This document shows, in pieces, positions 61,822 to 64,000 of a DNA stretch of 64,000 nt. Position 1 is the first letter of the stretch, and each line of letters opens with the position of its first letter. Under the pieces are notes generated by a model that saw nothing but the letters and a program-made list of their open reading frames with translations, did no database searches and was not told the origin of the DNA. The position numbers were made by a program, and so were the translations under genes. The stretch covers positions 186,001 through 250,000 of the forward strand of contig CAVWFR010000049.1 of assembly GCA_963754305.1 (NCBI GenBank). The letters run 5' to 3'. Source of the DNA: DATEDA01 sp963754305. Its GTDB lineage: Bacteria > Pseudomonadota > Gammaproteobacteria > Burkholderiales > SG8-39.

Positions 61822-62838
61822 ATGCTCAAGCTCGCTCGTCGTGCCCTGAACTCCGCTGCGGAGAGGGCCTGCCTCACACTCGCGTTGCTTCTGCTGCCGC
61901 TCGCCATGGCGGCCGCCGCGCCCGCTCTCGCGCAAGCCTGGCCGTCGAAGCCGGTCCGGCTCGTCCTGTCGCAGCCACCAGGCTCGAGCCCGGACATCGT
62001 CGCCCGGCTGCTCGCGGACCGGTTGTCCAAGCTCTGGGACCAAGCGATCGTCGTCGAGAACCGCCCCGGCGGGCAGAACGTGATCGGCGCGCAACTCGCG
62101 GCGAAGGCGCCGCCGGACGGGTACACGTTTTATTACGCGACGACGGCGGCGCTCGTGATCAACGCGTACACGTTCAAGTCGCTGCCATACGACCCCCTTA
62201 GGGACTTCGCGCCGGTCGGCATGATCGGCCAGAGCCCGTTCGTCGTCGCCGTGAATCCGGAGGTGCCCGCGAAGACACTCGCCGAGCTCCTCGCGTATGC
62301 GAAAGCCAACCCGGACAAGATCTCGATGGCGACCGAGGGCACCAAGACCTTCTCCGGGATGATGGCCGATATGTTCGCGGCCACTGCCGGCGTGAAGATG
62401 GTGCACGTTCCCTACAGCGGCGTGACGCCGGGGATCCAGGATACGGTCGCCGGGCGGACCCAGCTCACCGTGCAGGCCGTCGCCGCGATGTCGAGCTATC
62501 TCAACCGCGGCGCGCTGCGTCCCATAGCGGTCACCTCGGCGAAGCGGGTGCCCGGGCTCGAGCAAGTCCCGACGCTCGGCGAGAGCTTCTCCGGGTTCGA
62601 GTACGTCGGCTGGCACGCGATCGTCGCGCCGCAAGGGACGCCCGCCCAGGTGATCCAGCGCGTAAACCGGGATCTCGACAGCGTGCTCAAGAGCCCGGAC
62701 ATCGTGAAGCGCCTCCTCGATCTCGGCATCGTCGCCGATGCCGGTGCGGGGACGCCCGAGCAACTCGACGAGTTCCTGCGCGCCGAGCATGCGCGGTGGG
62801 CGAAGCTCGCCAAGAACCTCGGCGTCGTCCCGGAATGA
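61822..62838 (+). CDS. Bug/TctC-family periplasmic solute-binding protein
   Basis: 338-residue receptor with a long Sec signal (LTLALLLLPLAMAAAAPALA) and the Bug marks WPSKPVRLVLSQPPGSSPDI, VVENRPGGQNVIGAQLAAKA, PPDGYTF and VPYSGVTPGIQDTVAGRTQL. It is different from the receptor just upstream. The stop overlaps the start of the hydroxylase by ATGA, so it may bind an aromatic acid that this enzyme uses; this is inference. Confidence 0.92.
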   Translation: MLKLARRALNSAAERACLTLALLLLPLAMAAAAPALAQAWPSKPVRLVLSQPPGSSPDIVARLLADRLSKLWDQAIVVENRPGGQNVIGAQLAAKAPPDGYTFYYATTAALVINAYTFKSLPYDPLRDFAPVGMIGQSPFVVAVNPEVPAKTLAELLAYAKANPDKISMATEGTKTFSGMMADMFAATAGVKMVHVPYSGVTPGIQDTVAGRTQLTVQAVAAMSSYLNRGALRPIAVTSAKRVPGLEQVPTLGESFSGFEYVGWHAIVAPQGTPAQVIQRVNRDLDSVLKSPDIVKRLLDLGIVADAGAGTPEQLDEFLRAEHARWAKLAKNLGVVPE

Positions 62839-64000
62839 GCGACCGGGCGGCGAAGACGATGACCGAACGCTTCGACGTCGTCGTCGTGGGTTTCGGGCCG
62901 TCCGGAGCCGTGTGCGCCAACCTGCTGGGGCGCCGCGGGATCCGGACGCTCGTCGTCGACCGATCGCGCACCGTCTACGACAAGCCGCGCGCCTTCGCGC
63001 TCGATCACGAGATCATGCGGGTGTTCCAGGAGCTCGGTCTCGCCGCGGCCGTCGCGCCGCACACCGCGCCGTTCACGCCGTCGGAGTACTACGGTGCCAC
63101 CGGACAGCTGATCAAGCGGCTCGGCAGCGTTCCGCCGCCGTACCCGCTCGGCTGGCCGCCGAACATGGTATTCACCCAGCCGCCCGTCGAGGCGGCGCTG
63201 CGCGGGCGGGCGAGCGAGCATCCGGCAGTGGAGGTCGCGCTGGGGACCACGCTCGTGGCCCTCGCGCAAGCCGACGATGCGGTCACGCTGCAGCTCGAAA
63301 ACGATACCGGCGAGCACCGCAGCGTGAGCGCCCGGTACGTCGTCGGCTGCGACGGCGCGTCGAGCACCGTCCGAGGTCTCCTCGGCATCGAGTACGAGGA
63401 CCTCGAGTTCGACGAGCCCTGGCTGGTCGTCGACATGCTGGTGAACGAACGCGGTCTCGCCAAGCTGCCCGAGGTGAGCGTCCAGTACTGCGATCCGTCG
63501 CGCCCGAGCACCTATCTGATCGGACCGGGCGGACACCGACGCTGGGAGATCATGGTCCTGCCCGGCGAGGACCGTCGTGAGCTCGAAGAGGAGGCGCACG
63601 TCTGGCGCCTGCTGTCGCGCTGGATCACGCCGGACGATGCGACCCTGTGGCGCCGGGCGAGTTATCGCTTCCATGCGCTGGTGGCGCGCGAGTGGCGGCG
63701 CGGGCGGGTGTTCATCGCCGGCGATGCAGCGCACCAGCAGCCGCCGTTCACCGGGCAGGGGATGTGCCAGGGCGTGCGCGACGTTGCGAACCTGAGCTGG
63801 AAGCTGCACCGCGTCCTGACGGGCGAGGCGACCGATGCAGTGCTCGATACCTACGCGACCGAGCGGAGCGCGCACGTCAAGCGCCTGACCACGCTCGTCA
63901 AGGGCATCGGACGCCTGATCTGCGAGCGTGACCCGATCGCGGCCCGGGCGCGGGATGAGCGGCTGCTCGCAGAAGCCGGGGGGACGGTCGCCACGGTTCC
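62835..64000 (+). CDS. MhpA-like FAD-dependent hydroxylase, 3' end outside window
   Basis: 388 codons visible, open to the last base. Class A flavin monooxygenase: the FAD motif VVVVGFGPSGAVCANLLGRRG (in pieces) at the start, VVGCDGASSTVR in the middle and the second FAD motif GDAAHQQPPFTGQGMCQGVRDVANLSWKL (in pieces). This last pattern is typical of MhpA, 3-(3-hydroxyphenyl)propionate hydroxylase, and relatives such as resorcinol-type hydroxylases. Start at 62835 overlaps the Bug stop; a second ATG eight codons on is possible. Confidence 0.88.
   Translation, partial: MSDRAAKTMTERFDVVVVGFGPSGAVCANLLGRRGIRTLVVDRSRTVYDKPRAFALDHEIMRVFQELGLAAAVAPHTAPFTPSEYYGATGQLIKRLGSVPPPYPLGWPPNMVFTQPPVEAALRGRASEHPAVEVALGTTLVALAQADDAVTLQLENDTGEHRSVSARYVVGCDGASSTVRGLLGIEYEDLEFDEPWLVVDMLVNERGLAKLPEVSVQYCDPSRPSTYLIGPGGHRRWEIMVLPGEDRRELEEEAHVWRLLSRWITPDDATLWRRASYRFHALVAREWRRGRVFIAGDAAHQQPPFTGQGMCQGVRDVANLSWKLHRVLTGEATDAVLDTYATERSAHVKRLTTLVKGIGRLICERDPIAARARDERLLAEAGGTVATV

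Overview
The window looks like chromosomal DNA of a high-GC proteobacterium, most likely a betaproteobacterium of the Burkholderiales/Rhodocyclales kind. The grounds are uniformly GC-rich coding sequence, two Bug/TctC-type periplasmic receptors (a family expanded in Burkholderiales), three TRAP receptor genes, a PEP-CTERM surface protein and a glcDEF-type glycolate oxidase. No rRNA, tRNA, CRISPR array, prophage or full insertion sequence was recognised. Genes are dense and mostly sit in overlapping operons. An unusual number of otherwise well-preserved genes carry frameshifts: I count 18 in 10 genes, 15 of them of the net +1 type. This reads more like uncorrected sequence error than gene decay.

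Layout. 1-680: broken 3' end of a UgpB-like sugar-phosphate receptor, then a REP-like repeat. 792-6363 (minus): compact operon ghrB-like dehydrogenase, amidase, small CbiX chelatase, NTF2-like protein, YheT-like hydrolase, phosphomannomutase/phosphoglucomutase. 6799-15862: envelope island with a PEP-CTERM protein, DUF4331 protein, TPR protein, a His-rich exported protein and a TonB receptor (plus strand), facing a second FecA-like TonB receptor with a DUF2946 protein (minus strand). This is the best candidate here for an undescribed system. 16138-19854 (minus): MFS transporter, DUF1330 protein, B12-type radical SAM enzyme. 20152-24045 (minus): TRAP system 1.

24250-31553: sodium/pH module, with an NhaD antiporter divergent from a seven-function Mrp antiporter operon (A/B fused, then C, D, E, F, G). 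31610-37459 (minus): two closely related TRAP receptors flanking an enolase-superfamily enzyme and one QM permease pair. 37693-45580 (minus): YbdK-like ligase, cation:proton antiporter, LutC-like protein, pntB-pntAB-pntAA transhydrogenase and a fused osmoprotectant ABC receptor/permease. 45639-49581 (minus): lipid-type ABC exporter, BT1-like transporter, DUF3617 protein. 49795-50433: PhD/VapC toxin-antitoxin pair with a readable, probably leaderless promoter. 50602-56133 (minus): hyi, garR, glcD, glcE, glcF, a glycolate/glyoxylate utilisation operon. 56225-64000 (plus): SulP transporter with an inserted coiled coil, cupin, atypical SDR, M28 peptidase, two Bug receptors and an MhpA-like hydroxylase cut by the window end.

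Together the genes describe a heterotroph using periplasmic binding proteins to scavenge carboxylates, with glycolate and hydroxy-acid oxidation, sodium/proton homeostasis and TonB-dependent uptake. Structured non-coding DNA is common. Perfect terminators separate dctP from dctQM, a two-hairpin repeat lies at the end of both dctM genes, and several palindromes sit at other gene junctions.
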